Below are positions 34,100 through 43,188 of a stretch of DNA of 64,000 bases, piece after piece. The DNA comes from Berryella intestinalis (GTDB lineage: Bacteria > Actinomycetota > Coriobacteriia > Coriobacteriales > Eggerthellaceae). Location: assembly GCF_000814825.1 (NCBI RefSeq), contig NZ_CP009302.1, positions 124,001 through 188,000 on the forward strand, in the 5' to 3' direction. Every line of letters starts with the position of its first letter. Within the stretch, counting starts at the first letter, position 1. The position numbers were made by a program, and so were the translations under genes. The notes under the pieces are model-generated. The model made no database searches, was not told where the DNA came from, and worked only from the letters and a program-made list of their open reading frames with translations.

Positions 34100-34987
34100 A
34101 TGCAGGGGACCCTCTCAAACGGTGCGCGCACGAAGCTCTTCGTGTTCGGGGGCTTGGCTTGCGCGGTGGCGGCGATCGCCGCGTTTTCCTCCTTCCTGTG
34201 CCCGTACGACCCCAACGCGCAGGATCTGGCGAACGCCCTGGCGTCGCCCGGCGGCGGGCATTGGGCCGGGACGGACCGCTACGGCAGAGACGTGCTGTCG
34301 CGCGTCATCGCGGGGGCGCATGCAAGCGTGCTCGCGGCGCTTGTGCTGGTGGCGATCAGCGGGTCGCTTGGAGCTGCGATAGGCGTGGTGTGCGGATGGT
34401 TCGGAGGGCGCCTCGACGCGGTGCTCATGCGCACGTCCGACGTGTTCCTGGCGTTTCCCGGCCTGGTGTTCGCCCTGGCCGTCGCCGGCGTGCTGGGAGG
34501 CGGGATCCACAACGCCGTGATCGCGCTGGCGGTCATCAGCTGGCCCAAGTACGCGCGGATCGCGCGCGGGCTGACGCTGGCCCGCAAAAACGAGGCCTAT
34601 GTGCAGGCGGCCCGCATGAGCGGCTGCACGACGGCGCGGCTTTTGGTTCGCCACCTTCTACCCAATATCGCCGGCCCGGTGCTGGTGACGGCCGTTCTCG
34701 ATATCGGCACCATGATGGTCGAGTTGGCGGGCCTGTCGTTTCTGGGCCTGGGAGCGCAGCCCCCTGCGGCCGAATGGGGCTCGATGATGAGCGACAACCG
34801 CAGCCTGCTGCAGACGGCTCCCTGGACGGTTCTGGCGCCCGGCGTGGCCATTTTCGCAGCGGTGTCGGTGTTCAACCTGTTCGCCGATGCGCTGCGCGAC
34901 TGGATCGATCCCGCCAACCGCGCATCGGGCTACGGTTGCCAGGGGCTGCTGAAGAAGAGTCCTCCCGGCGGCGCCGATTCGGCATGA
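34100..34987 (+). CDS. ABC transporter permease, nickel/dipeptide type (NikC/DppC-like)
   Basis: The protein has 295 residues. The family signature HWAGTDRYGRDVLSRVIAGA is present, with five to six helices and the coupling loop QAARMSGCTTARLLVRHLLPN. It starts immediately after the stop of the first permease. About 90 bp separate it from the binding-protein gene, within which no promoter stands out. Confidence 0.92.
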   Translation: MQGTLSNGARTKLFVFGGLACAVAAIAAFSSFLCPYDPNAQDLANALASPGGGHWAGTDRYGRDVLSRVIAGAHASVLAALVLVAISGSLGAAIGVVCGWFGGRLDAVLMRTSDVFLAFPGLVFALAVAGVLGGGIHNAVIALAVISWPKYARIARGLTLARKNEAYVQAARMSGCTTARLLVRHLLPNIAGPVLVTAVLDIGTMMVELAGLSFLGLGAQPPAAEWGSMMSDNRSLLQTAPWTVLAPGVAIFAAVSVFNLFADALRDWIDPANRASGYGCQGLLKKSPPGGADSA

Positions 34988-35079
34988 CGGCGCAGCTGCG
35001 GATTTCGAAAGGTATCGATGCGCCCGGTCGAGCCGGGCGCCCGAAGGGGCCTGCGAGCCCCGATCGAGGAAGGAGTTTC

Positions 35080-36648
35080 ATGGAAGCGAAGAAGAGAAGG
35101 CGGCTGCCCCTGCTGGCGGCATCCGCCGCGATGTCGTTGGCGTTGGTCGCGACGTTGACGGGATGCGTGCAGACGTCGGGCGGCGGCTCGCCTGCCGGAA
35201 AGACGCTGGTGTACGGGACGACGGCCTACAGCGTCGAGATGGACGACGCGGGGCTGAACCCGCACAGCGCCTATTCGGGGTGGAGCTGCGTGCGCTACGG
35301 CGTGGGCGAGACCCTGTTCAAGTTCTCGGACTCGATGCAGCCCGAGCCGTGGTTGGCCGACAGCTACGAGTTCGTGAACGATCGGACGGTGAAGATCACG
35401 CTGAAGGAGGGCATCGCGTTCAGCTCGGGCCGCATGCTGGACGGCGCTGCGGTTAAGGAGTGCCTGGACGATCTGGTGGCCACCCACGACCGGGCGCCGA
35501 AGGACCTGAAGATCGCGAACATCTCGGCCGAGGGCAACGCGGTCGTTATCGAGTGCACCGAGCCGTGCCCCAGCCTGATCAACTTCCTGTGCGATCCGTA
35601 CGGCGCCATCATCGACATGCAGGAGGGCGTCTCCGAGACGAAGTCCGTCGTGGGCACCGGCCCCTATGTGGCCGAGTCGGTGTCGGACACCGAGATCAAG
35701 CTGCATAAGAACGTGACGTACTGGAACGGGGATCCCAAGCTCGACACCGTGGTGGTCAGCTCCATAACCGATGGGGATACCCTGACGTCTGCGATGCAGT
35801 CCGGCGAGATCCAGGCTTGCAACGGCCTTCCCAACTCGAGCTACCAGCTGTTCGACAACTCCAAGTACACGATTTCCAACGGCAACACCAGCCGCGTGTT
35901 CTTCGGTCAGCTGAACTACAACTCCCCTGTGCTCCAAGACGAGGCCGTCCGCTCGGCCATAGCCCAGGGCATCGACAAGCGTGGTTACGTGGATACCCTG
36001 CTGAACGGCCGCGGCGTGGTCGCCAAGGGGATGTTCCCCGAGACGATGGAGTTCGGCAGCAAGGACCTGAAGGTCCCCTCGTTCGACAAGGAGGCCGCCA
36101 AGGCGACGCTCGAGGCCGCCGGATGGGTCGATTCCGACGGCGACGGCATCCGCGAGAAGGACGGTCAGAAGCTGACGTTGCGCTGGCTTACCTTCCCCAG
36201 CCGTCAGGAGCTTACGCTGTTGTCCGAATCCGCCCAGGCCACGCTTGGGGAAATCGGTTTCGACGTCCAGGTGAACAGCACGTCGAGCCACGCCGAGGTG
36301 CGCAAGGACAAGGCGGCCTGGGACGTGTACTCCTACAGCATGGTCGTCGCGCCGACGGGCGACCCGGATTACTTCTTCAGCGCCTGCTGCCTGGACGGTT
36401 CGACTAAGAACTACGGCGGCTATCGCAACGATGAAGTCGAGCGGCTCTCCGCCCAGCTCAAATCGACGTTCGATCCGCTCGAGCGCGCTCGGATCGCCGC
36501 TGCCATGCAGCAGCTCATCGTCGATGACAACGCGTTCGTGTTCGCCAGCTTCCTGGAGACCGGCATCGTGACCGACGCGAAGGTGACGGGACTGAAGCCC
36601 CATCCGTGCGACTACTACGAGATCACCGCCGATCTCGACATCAAATAG
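35080..36648 (+). CDS. ABC substrate-binding lipoprotein, family 5 (NikA/DppA-like)
   Basis: The protein has 522 residues. A basic start, hydrophobic stretch and lipobox LTGC with Cys29 make it a Sec-type lipoprotein. SBP family 5 features are YGVGETLFKFSDSM, GTGPYVAES, and the strand KNVTYWNGDPKLDTVVV. The start follows AGGAAGGAG. The family captures oligopeptides, nickel or metal-opine chelates; residues that decide between these cannot be assigned from sequence alone. A Cys-Cys pair (FFSACCLDG) near the C-terminus is unusual. Its cluster with a methyltransferase and MATE exporter favours a dedicated small-molecule ligand. Confidence 0.9.
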   Translation: MEAKKRRRLPLLAASAAMSLALVATLTGCVQTSGGGSPAGKTLVYGTTAYSVEMDDAGLNPHSAYSGWSCVRYGVGETLFKFSDSMQPEPWLADSYEFVNDRTVKITLKEGIAFSSGRMLDGAAVKECLDDLVATHDRAPKDLKIANISAEGNAVVIECTEPCPSLINFLCDPYGAIIDMQEGVSETKSVVGTGPYVAESVSDTEIKLHKNVTYWNGDPKLDTVVVSSITDGDTLTSAMQSGEIQACNGLPNSSYQLFDNSKYTISNGNTSRVFFGQLNYNSPVLQDEAVRSAIAQGIDKRGYVDTLLNGRGVVAKGMFPETMEFGSKDLKVPSFDKEAAKATLEAAGWVDSDGDGIREKDGQKLTLRWLTFPSRQELTLLSESAQATLGEIGFDVQVNSTSSHAEVRKDKAAWDVYSYSMVVAPTGDPDYFFSACCLDGSTKNYGGYRNDEVERLSAQLKSTFDPLERARIAAAMQQLIVDDNAFVFASFLETGIVTDAKVTGLKPHPCDYYEITADLDIK

Positions 36649-36663
36649 AGAGGCTGGTTTCGG

Positions 36664-37452
36664 ATGACGGCCGCGCTGCTTGAATACGAGCGACTGAGCG
36701 TCTCGCTGGGCGGGAACCCCGTTCTGCGCGACGTGAGCTTCTCCTTGCAGCGCGGCGAGATCCTGTGCGTGGTGGGGGAGTCGGGCAGCGGCAAGAGCAC
36801 GCTGCTGCTGGCCGCTTTGCGCCTGCTGGGGCCGGCCGGGCTGGTGACGGGCGGCACGGTGAGGTTTTGCGGCGAGGACGTGAACCGCATGCCCAAGGCC
36901 CGCCTGCGCGATCTGCGCGGGTGCGGCCTGGGCATGATCCACCAGGACTGCCTCGCTTCGTTTTCTCCCCTGCGAAGGATCGGAGACCAGATCCACGAGG
37001 CACTGGCGGCCCACGGATCCGTGTCGCGCGCCGAGAGCGACCGGCGTGCGGCCGATATGCTCGCGCGCCTGAACTTCCCCGATCCGCAGCGCGTTTTGTC
37101 CAGCTACCCGTTCGAGCTGTCGGGCGGCATGGGCCAGCGGGTGGGCATCGCGCTCTGTCTGCTGATGGGCCCGCAAGCGGTGTTGGCCGACGAACCCACC
37201 AGCGCTCTTGACGTGGTGTCGCAAAGGCTGGTGGTCGACGAGCTTTTGCGCGCGCGCCGCGATTTCGATCTGGGCATGGTCGTGGTCACGCACCATATGG
37301 GCGTCGCGCGGGCCATGGCCGATAGCGTTCTGGTTCTGAAGGACGGCCGCGTTGTGGAGCATGGGGCGGCGTCGGACGTGCTGTCCTGCCCGCGCGACGC
37401 CTACACCCGAGCGCTTCTGGACGCGGCTCCTCGACTGGAAAGGGGTGTCTGA
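36664..37452 (+). CDS. ABC transporter ATPase (NikD/DppD-like)
   Basis: The protein has 262 residues. Walker A GESGSGKST, signature LSGGMGQRVGIA, Walker B-like AVLADEPTSALD and the switch His in VVVTHHMG are all intact. Unlike typical DppD it ends soon after the switch and lacks the C-terminal oligopeptide-ABC extension with its Cys residues. It lies 15 bp after the binding protein and one base before the second ATPase. Confidence 0.93.
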   Translation: MTAALLEYERLSVSLGGNPVLRDVSFSLQRGEILCVVGESGSGKSTLLLAALRLLGPAGLVTGGTVRFCGEDVNRMPKARLRDLRGCGLGMIHQDCLASFSPLRRIGDQIHEALAAHGSVSRAESDRRAADMLARLNFPDPQRVLSSYPFELSGGMGQRVGIALCLLMGPQAVLADEPTSALDVVSQRLVVDELLRARRDFDLGMVVVTHHMGVARAMADSVLVLKDGRVVEHGAASDVLSCPRDAYTRALLDAAPRLERGV

Positions 37453-37453
37453 G

Positions 37454-38230
37454 ATGGGCGCCAACGCCGATCGGGTCCCCGTGCTGTCGGTGCGGGGCCT
37501 TTCCAAGACGTTCCGTTCGGTGCGGGGCGCCGACGTCGCTGCCGTGGACGATGTGACCTTCGACGTGGCCGCCGGCTCGTGTTTCGGGCTGGTGGGGGAG
37601 TCGGGCAGCGGCAAGAGCACCGTGGCCTCCCTCGTCATGGGGATGGTTCGCCCCGATGCCGGCAGCATCGTCTTGCAGGGCGAGGACATCGCGCATCTGC
37701 GCGGACGTCGCGCGCGGCTTATCTTCGATCGGGCGCAGATGGTGTTCCAGAACCCCGTAGGGTCGTTCGACCCCCGACATACGCTGGGATGCGGCGTCGC
37801 CGAGGGGCTGCGCAACCGCGGGATGGCGAAAAAGCCCGCCGAGATGCGCGCTCGTGCCCTCATGCAGCGCTGCGGGCTCGCCCCCGAGCTTTTCGAGCGC
37901 TTCCCCCACCAGGTGAGTGGCGGCCAGTGCCAAAGGGCCGCCATCGCACGCGCCCTGGTGTGCCAGCCCGCGCTGTTGATCTGCGACGAAGCGACCAGCG
38001 CCCTCGATGTGACGGTCCAGTCCCAGATCGTGGAGCTGCTCGAGGGGATTCGGGAAGAGACGGGGATGGCCCAGCTCATCATCTGCCACGATATGGCCCT
38101 CGTCCAGCGCATGTGCGATACCGTTGCGGTGATGTGCGCGGGCCGCATCGTCGAATCCGGTCCTGCGGACCAGGTCATCGCCCATCCCCGGCACGATTAC
38201 ACGAAATCGCTCATCGAGGCTGTGCTGTAG
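37454..38230 (+). CDS. ABC transporter ATPase (NikE/DppF-like)
   Basis: The protein has 258 residues. Walker A GESGSGKST, signature VSGGQCQRAAIARAL, Walker B LLICDEATSALD and switch His (LIICHDMA) are present, along with the MVFQNPVGSFDP segment seen in DppF/NikE. It forms the ATPase heterodimer with the preceding protein. Its stop is directly followed by the MATE start codon, showing that the exporter is part of the same operon. Confidence 0.93.
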   Translation: MGANADRVPVLSVRGLSKTFRSVRGADVAAVDDVTFDVAAGSCFGLVGESGSGKSTVASLVMGMVRPDAGSIVLQGEDIAHLRGRRARLIFDRAQMVFQNPVGSFDPRHTLGCGVAEGLRNRGMAKKPAEMRARALMQRCGLAPELFERFPHQVSGGQCQRAAIARALVCQPALLICDEATSALDVTVQSQIVELLEGIREETGMAQLIICHDMALVQRMCDTVAVMCAGRIVESGPADQVIAHPRHDYTKSLIEAVL

Positions 38231-39604
38231 ATGGCGAGCTCCGGTTCGAAGCGGATCGATCTGACCCAGGGGCCGCCCGTCAAGGGCATCGTCTCCTTTG
38301 CGCTGCCCCTTCTGGCCTCGAGCGTTATCCAGCAGCTGTATTCGACGGTCGATCTGCTGTTCGTGGGCAATATCCTGGGGACTTCGTCCATAGCGGCCGT
38401 GGGCATCGGCGTTTTGCTGATCGCATGTTTGGTGGGATTCTTGACCGGGGCGTCGACCGGCTCCAACGTCGTCATAGCCCAGGCGTTCGGCGCGGGCGAC
38501 GAGCGGCGCGTGAGAAGCGGGCTGGCGTCGTCGGTGGCGCTCGGGCTTATGTTGGGCGCCGCGCTTGCGCTGGTCGGGTGGCTTTCGGCCCCTTCGTTCG
38601 TCGCGTGGATGCGTACGCCCGCCGAGGCCGCCGACGACGCGCTCGCGTATCTGCGCGTTTACTTCATCGCGATGGTGGCGGTATCGCTGTACAACCTGTG
38701 CGCCGGGGCTTCGCGCGCGCTGGGGGATTCGTCCACCCCGATGGTCGCCCAGGCGGTCGGCGGCGTGATGAACATCGCCGCCAACTGGCTGTTTCTCTGC
38801 GCGCTGGGCATGGGCGTCGAGGGCGTCGCCTTGGCGACGCTGCTGTCGAACCTGGTGGCGGCGGGGCTGGTCGCGCAGCGCCTGTTCCGGGAAGGGGGCC
38901 TCGGTGCGGACGGCGGCATGGGCGCCCATATCGATTTCAGGCAGATCCGCGCCATGCTGGCGGTAGGGCTTCCCATCGGGATCCAGGCGTTCGCCATCTC
39001 CCTTTCCAACGTGTTCGTCCAGCACCAGATCAACCTCATGGGGGTCGACACGGTTGCGGCGTTCGCGACGTATTTCAAGGTCGAGCTTCCCATGTTCTAC
39101 GTGATTCTCGCCTTGGGGCAGACCACGACCACGTTCGTCGCACAGAATCACGGGGCGGGTCGGGAGGACCGATGCAGGAAGGGCGTGCGCATCTCTCTGA
39201 TCGTGGCGCTTGCGGCGACTCTGGGGCTTTCGGCGCTGATGCTGTCGGTGGGCTACTGGGCGTTCTGGGTGTTCGACGAGGATCCTGCGGTTATCGAAAC
39301 GGGGCTGCGCATCATCGCCGTGACGTTCCCCTTCTACTTCCTATACGTGTTTCATCAGGTGCTGGGGGATGCGCTGCGCGGTTACGGCGCAACGCTGGGC
39401 CCCATGGCCGTGGTGGTGGCCAACATCTGCGTGGTCCGCACGGTCCTGCTGGCCCTGTTCACGGCTCAGGCGCCCTCGGTCGAGGCGGTGGCCGCCGTAT
39501 ACCCCGTCACGTGGGCTGCGACCTCGGTCAGCATGGCGGTGCTGTACGTTCGCCACAGGCGCCGCTGCGCCGCCCGCGAGGCGAGGGGCCGCGCGAACGC
39601 GTAG
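38231..39604 (+). CDS. MATE-family efflux transporter
   Basis: The protein has 457 residues and about twelve membrane helices. The N-terminal PVKGIVSFALPLLASSVIQQ and the repeated GASRALGDSSTPM and GDALRGYGATLGPM motifs are typical of MatE/DinF proteins, which export organic compounds using a cation gradient. The start codon follows the ATPase stop with no gap, so translation is coupled to an importer. An importer plus an exporter plus a methyltransferase in one operon is a layout known for secreted metal-binding molecules; here that is only inference. Confidence 0.9.
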   Translation: MASSGSKRIDLTQGPPVKGIVSFALPLLASSVIQQLYSTVDLLFVGNILGTSSIAAVGIGVLLIACLVGFLTGASTGSNVVIAQAFGAGDERRVRSGLASSVALGLMLGAALALVGWLSAPSFVAWMRTPAEAADDALAYLRVYFIAMVAVSLYNLCAGASRALGDSSTPMVAQAVGGVMNIAANWLFLCALGMGVEGVALATLLSNLVAAGLVAQRLFREGGLGADGGMGAHIDFRQIRAMLAVGLPIGIQAFAISLSNVFVQHQINLMGVDTVAAFATYFKVELPMFYVILALGQTTTTFVAQNHGAGREDRCRKGVRISLIVALAATLGLSALMLSVGYWAFWVFDEDPAVIETGLRIIAVTFPFYFLYVFHQVLGDALRGYGATLGPMAVVVANICVVRTVLLALFTAQAPSVEAVAAVYPVTWAATSVSMAVLYVRHRRRCAAREARGRANA

Positions 39605-39667
39605 GGCGGACGGGTCCGTATCGGTGAGCCGGCCGGCCGAAGGTCCGGCCCACCGCGCCCTTTTCGC

Positions 39668-40921
39668 CTAACGCAGCTTCGGGTGCGCCAGGCACAGGAC
39701 GAGTCCTGCGACGACCAGCGCGAGGTTCAGCGCGAAAGGCGCCAGGGGGTTCAAGCCGTACAGGGAGGTGGACAATAGCGGCGCGATGATGTAGGTCAGG
39801 CCGTTGTTCGACATGATCAGCCCCGCGAGGCCTCCCTGCTCTTCGGGTTCCACGTTCATGGTGGGCCCTGCGTTGTACCCCGGCATGGCGAACCCGCATC
39901 CGGCTGCGATCAGGATGGATGCCGCGGCTATCAAGGGAAGCGTCGACGCTGCGATGAACAGGGCGAAGCTTGCGACGATCAGCGCGAATCCGACGCGCAG
40001 CATCTTGCGGGCGGACAGTTTCATGCGCGGGGCGATGACGCCCTGGAACAGGATCATCGTGACGGAGGTCAGGATCATGATGCTGGCCGTGTACCCGGCG
40101 GTGGAGGTGGCGTCGAGCCCCAGCCGATCCTGAATCATGAAGCCGAACACCGATTGGAGCGACGAGAACGACAGGAACAGGACGAACCCTGCGAGCAGGA
40201 AGGGAAGCACGCGCGGGTCGAAGTAGCTCACTTTGCGGGGTTCGCTCTGCTCGGTTTCGACGGCTTTGGGCTTGAATGCCAGTGCGACCACGGCGAACGC
40301 GGCAAGCATCAGAAGCGGCATGACGCCGAGGGGCAGCATCAGGCCCCCGATCATGGAAAGGGCCCCGCCTGCGACAGATCCCAGGATCCCCGAAAGCCCG
40401 TTCATGGCGCCTAGGGTTCCGACGGACTTCACGCGGTCCTCTTCGGTTTCGCACCGCGACACCAGGTGGTACTGCGCGGCGGGCATCACGCCCGAGATCG
40501 AGCAGCCGTAGAGGAATCCTCTGGTTGCGATGGCCCCGAACACAAGCCAGAACCCGGCGATAAGCCCCTTGTCGGCTGCGAACACCACCGCGGCGAAGCT
40601 GCCCAGCGCCACGAACCCTCCCAGCATCGACGCCATCAGGACGCGCCTCGCCCCGGTCCTTTGGGCATACGGCCCCCAGAAACGACTGAACAGGGTGAAC
40701 ATAAGGGCGGCGACCGAGATGATGGCGCCGACGCTCCATTCCTCCATTCCCAGCGTGCGTGCGAGGGGTGCCAGGACGGGGTTGAGGATCATCTGGCCGG
40801 TGTAGGCCAGGATGACGACGGCGAGCAGGATCTTGGTCTGGTTCTTCTCCGCCCTGTCGCACTCGGCGTGCGGCGTGCTGGGCCCGTCGCTTTTCGGAAG
40901 GGTTGCGGATTCGGTGTCCAT
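39668..40921 (-). CDS. MFS drug/metabolite transporter
   Basis: The protein has 417 residues and twelve helices of the major facilitator type; the loop motif appears as RFWGPYAQRTGARR. The start MDTESAT is chosen because AAGGAG lies six bases upstream; an ATG two codons earlier abuts that site. The divergent TetR gene and the shared double operator indicate ligand-induced expression of an exporter, a common arrangement for drug or bile-salt efflux. Confidence 0.9.
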   Translation of the reverse strand: MDTESATLPKSDGPSTPHAECDRAEKNQTKILLAVVILAYTGQMILNPVLAPLARTLGMEEWSVGAIISVAALMFTLFSRFWGPYAQRTGARRVLMASMLGGFVALGSFAAVVFAADKGLIAGFWLVFGAIATRGFLYGCSISGVMPAAQYHLVSRCETEEDRVKSVGTLGAMNGLSGILGSVAGGALSMIGGLMLPLGVMPLLMLAAFAVVALAFKPKAVETEQSEPRKVSYFDPRVLPFLLAGFVLFLSFSSLQSVFGFMIQDRLGLDATSTAGYTASIMILTSVTMILFQGVIAPRMKLSARKMLRVGFALIVASFALFIAASTLPLIAAASILIAAGCGFAMPGYNAGPTMNVEPEEQGGLAGLIMSNNGLTYIIAPLLSTSLYGLNPLAPFALNLALVVAGLVLCLAHPKLR

Positions 40922-40931
40922 CGGCATCTCC

Positions 40932-40985
40932 TTGATTCTAGAACGGTGTTCGAGTGTATGATAGAACACCGTTCTAGATTGTCAA
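40932..40985. promoter_or_regulatory. Divergent promoters under a double TetR operator
   Basis: TCTAGAACGGTGTTC (40937-40951) and its exact reverse complement (40964-40978) flank a 12-bp spacer. Each arm contains its own palindrome, GAAC-N3-GTTC. The plus-strand promoter reads TTGATT (40932) and TATGAT (40957). The minus-strand promoter reads TTGACA (complement of 40980-40985) and TATCAT (complement of 40958-40963). Both would be blocked by a bound repressor. Confidence 0.85.
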
Positions 40986-41007
40986 TGAAACATCGGGGGG
41001 ATGGGAC

Positions 41008-41715
41008 ATGGAGACGAGGGCACGGACCACGGGGCATCGTGCGGGGTTGGACGAGGGCAAGGTGGCGCATGCGGCGCTCGGTTTGACGGCCGAGCGCGGG
41101 CTGAACGGTTGGAGCATGCGCGATCTGGCAGCCGAGTTGGATGTCTCCCCGTCGGTTCTGTACCACTACTTCCCGAACCGGGACGCCGTTGCGTCGAGGG
41201 TGGTCGAAGAAGTGGGCCGCCTGGTCGAGATGCCCGACCCGCATCTTTCCTGGAAGGAGTGGTACGTCGCGGTGATGGCGAGCCTGCGCCGCGTGCTGCT
41301 CGCCCATAACGGCGTGGCCGACCTGCTCCAGATGAACCGGTTCCCCCATTCGCTCGTTCCGCTGATCGAGGTGGGCTTCGCGAAGCTGCACGAGGCGGGG
41401 TTCGCCGAGATGACCTCGTTCGCCTATTCGATGATCTGCAATACCGCGCTGGGCGCGATAGCGGGGCGGGACTACCGCTCGTCCAACGAGCGCGGCCGGC
41501 GGGTGAGCCTGGATGACGCGGTGAGGGAGCTGGGCCCCTATGCGGAGGAATCCCCCGCCATCGCCGAGCTCGTCGGAACGTTCATGGAGCCGCTTTCCGA
41601 ACAGGATCGGGCGGATGGCCCCAATGAGATGAGCGATCGGTACTTCGACCTGATCATGCGCTCGATCCTCAACGGGGTCGAACTCACCTTGAAGGGTGGT
41701 GGCGTGCGGGCGTAG
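41008..41715 (+). CDS. TetR-family transcriptional repressor
   Basis: The protein has 235 residues. The N-terminal helix-turn-helix is clear (WSMRDLAAELDVSPSVLYHYFPNRDAVA). The C-terminal half resembles the TetR_C group of tetracycline-type repressors. It is divergent from the MFS exporter at 39668, and the two share a double palindromic operator, so it is the likely repressor of both. A GGGGGAT site precedes the start. Confidence 0.9.
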   Translation: METRARTTGHRAGLDEGKVAHAALGLTAERGLNGWSMRDLAAELDVSPSVLYHYFPNRDAVASRVVEEVGRLVEMPDPHLSWKEWYVAVMASLRRVLLAHNGVADLLQMNRFPHSLVPLIEVGFAKLHEAGFAEMTSFAYSMICNTALGAIAGRDYRSSNERGRRVSLDDAVRELGPYAEESPAIAELVGTFMEPLSEQDRADGPNEMSDRYFDLIMRSILNGVELTLKGGGVRA

Positions 41716-41901
41716 GCCGGGTCGCGCGCGGTGGGCCGCGGGCGCTGCGGCGGGCGGAACCGCGTCCGACGGGGCTGCGGGCGTGTGCGCATCCGGGTTT
41801 CCCCTTCGGAGTTTTCATTGTCGTTCGCAAACGGAAACCTCGGGCGCGGAGGTTCGATATACCATAGGGGCGTCATCGAACCGCACGTGAAAGGACTCTT
41901 A

Positions 41902-43116
41902 ATGGCCAGGGTCAACGAGAACTACGCCAAGCTTCCCGGCAGCTACCTGTTCGCCGAAATCGCCCGCCGCACGTCGGCGTACGCCGAGGCGCATCCCGAA
42001 GCCAAGCTGATCAAGATGGGTATCGGGGACGTCACCCGCCCGCTGGTGCCCGCCGTGGTCGAGGCGATGCATGCAGCGGTGGACGACCTTGCCACCAGCG
42101 AGCGGTTCCACGGCTACGGTCCCGAGCAGGGCTACGATTTCCTGCGCGAGGCCATCGCCCAGCACGATTTCCGCGCGCGCGGCGTCGAGATCGCCGTGGA
42201 CGAGATCTTCGTGTCCGACGGCGCGAAGAGCGATTGCGGCAATATCGGCGACATCCTGGCGCTGGACAACGTGGTGGCCGTGTGCGACCCGGTGTATCCC
42301 GTCTACGTCGACTCCAACGCCATGAGCGGCCGCGCAGGCGACTACGACGCGGAAAACGAGCGCTGGACGGACATCGTCTACATGCCCACGACTGCGGAAA
42401 ACGGGTTCTGCCCCGAGTTTCCTGCCGAAAAAGCCGACGTCATTTACCTGTGCTCGCCGAACAACCCCACGGGCACGGTGCTCAACCGCGAGCAGCTGTC
42501 CGCCTGGGTGGACTACGCCAACGAAAACGGCTCGATCATCATGTTCGACGCCGCGTACGAGCGCTTCATCGTCGAAGAGGGCGTCCCTCACTCCATCTTC
42601 GAGATTCCCGGGGCTCGGACCTGCGCGATCGAATTCCGCTCGTTCTCTAAGACCGCCGGCTTCACCGGAGCCCGCTGCGGCTACACGGTGGTGCCCAAGG
42701 AGCTCGAGCGCGACGGCCAGAGCCTGAACGCCATGTGGAACCGCCGCCAGACCACCAAGTTCAACGGGGCCTCGTACGTGATCCAGCGCGGGGCGGCTGC
42801 GATCTACACGCCCGAGGGCGCTCGTCAGATCGAGGAGACGCTGGAGTACTACCGCAACAACGCCCGCGTGATCAAAGAGGGCCTCGAGGCTGCGGGATTC
42901 GAGGTATACGGCGCTGTGAACAGCCCGTATGTGTGGTGCAAGACCCCCGAGGGCGTAGGTTCCTGGGAGTTTTTCACCAAGCTTCTGGAAGAGGCCAACG
43001 TCATCACCACGCCCGGCGCCGGATTCGGCCCGCACGGCGAGGGCTACGTTCGCCTCACCGCGTTCGGCGATGCCGATGCGACCGTCGAGGCGGTGGAGCG
43101 CATCCGCGCCATGTAA
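41902..43116 (+). CDS. dapL: LL-diaminopimelate aminotransferase
   Basis: The protein has 404 residues. It is recognised over its length: [51 protein letters not shown], and the PLP lysine Lys250 in [16 protein letters not shown]. It converts tetrahydrodipicolinate directly to LL-diaminopimelate, a shortcut in lysine and cell-wall synthesis used by several anaerobes. The ATG at 41902 follows AAAGGACTC; the frame upstream is open but has no ribosome site and contains a gap region of no recognisable content. Confidence 0.95.
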   Translation: MARVNENYAKLPGSYLFAEIARRTSAYAEAHPEAKLIKMGIGDVTRPLVPAVVEAMHAAVDDLATSERFHGYGPEQGYDFLREAIAQHDFRARGVEIAVDEIFVSDGAKSDCGNIGDILALDNVVAVCDPVYPVYVDSNAMSGRAGDYDAENERWTDIVYMPTTAENGFCPEFPAEKADVIYLCSPNNPTGTVLNREQLSAWVDYANENGSIIMFDAAYERFIVEEGVPHSIFEIPGARTCAIEFRSFSKTAGFTGARCGYTVVPKELERDGQSLNAMWNRRQTTKFNGASYVIQRGAAAIYTPEGARQIEETLEYYRNNARVIKEGLEAAGFEVYGAVNSPYVWCKTPEGVGSWEFFTKLLEEANVITTPGAGFGPHGEGYVRLTAFGDADATVEAVERIRAM

Positions 43117-43140
43117 TCGGGGCTGCCGTTTATCTGCGGG

Positions 43141-43188
43141 GAAGCGGGCGTCTGGGCGATGGGCCTAGGCGCCCGCTTCTTCGTTTTC
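43141..43188 (+). terminator. Terminator of dapL overlapping the end of the BASS gene
   Basis: A perfect 10-bp stem (GAAGCGGGCG with CGCCCGCTTC) is followed by TTCGTTTTCC. The right arm lies within the last codons of the convergent BASS transporter gene. Confidence 0.75.

Noticed and set aside
34930-38178. 1082-codon minus-strand frame opposite the ABC operon
   Set aside because: Low-complexity composition and no domain; the plus-strand ABC genes are unambiguous.
41716-41901. Lysine riboswitch or leader peptide before dapL
   Set aside because: No conserved lysine-element boxes or Lys-rich short ORF were seen in these 186 bases.
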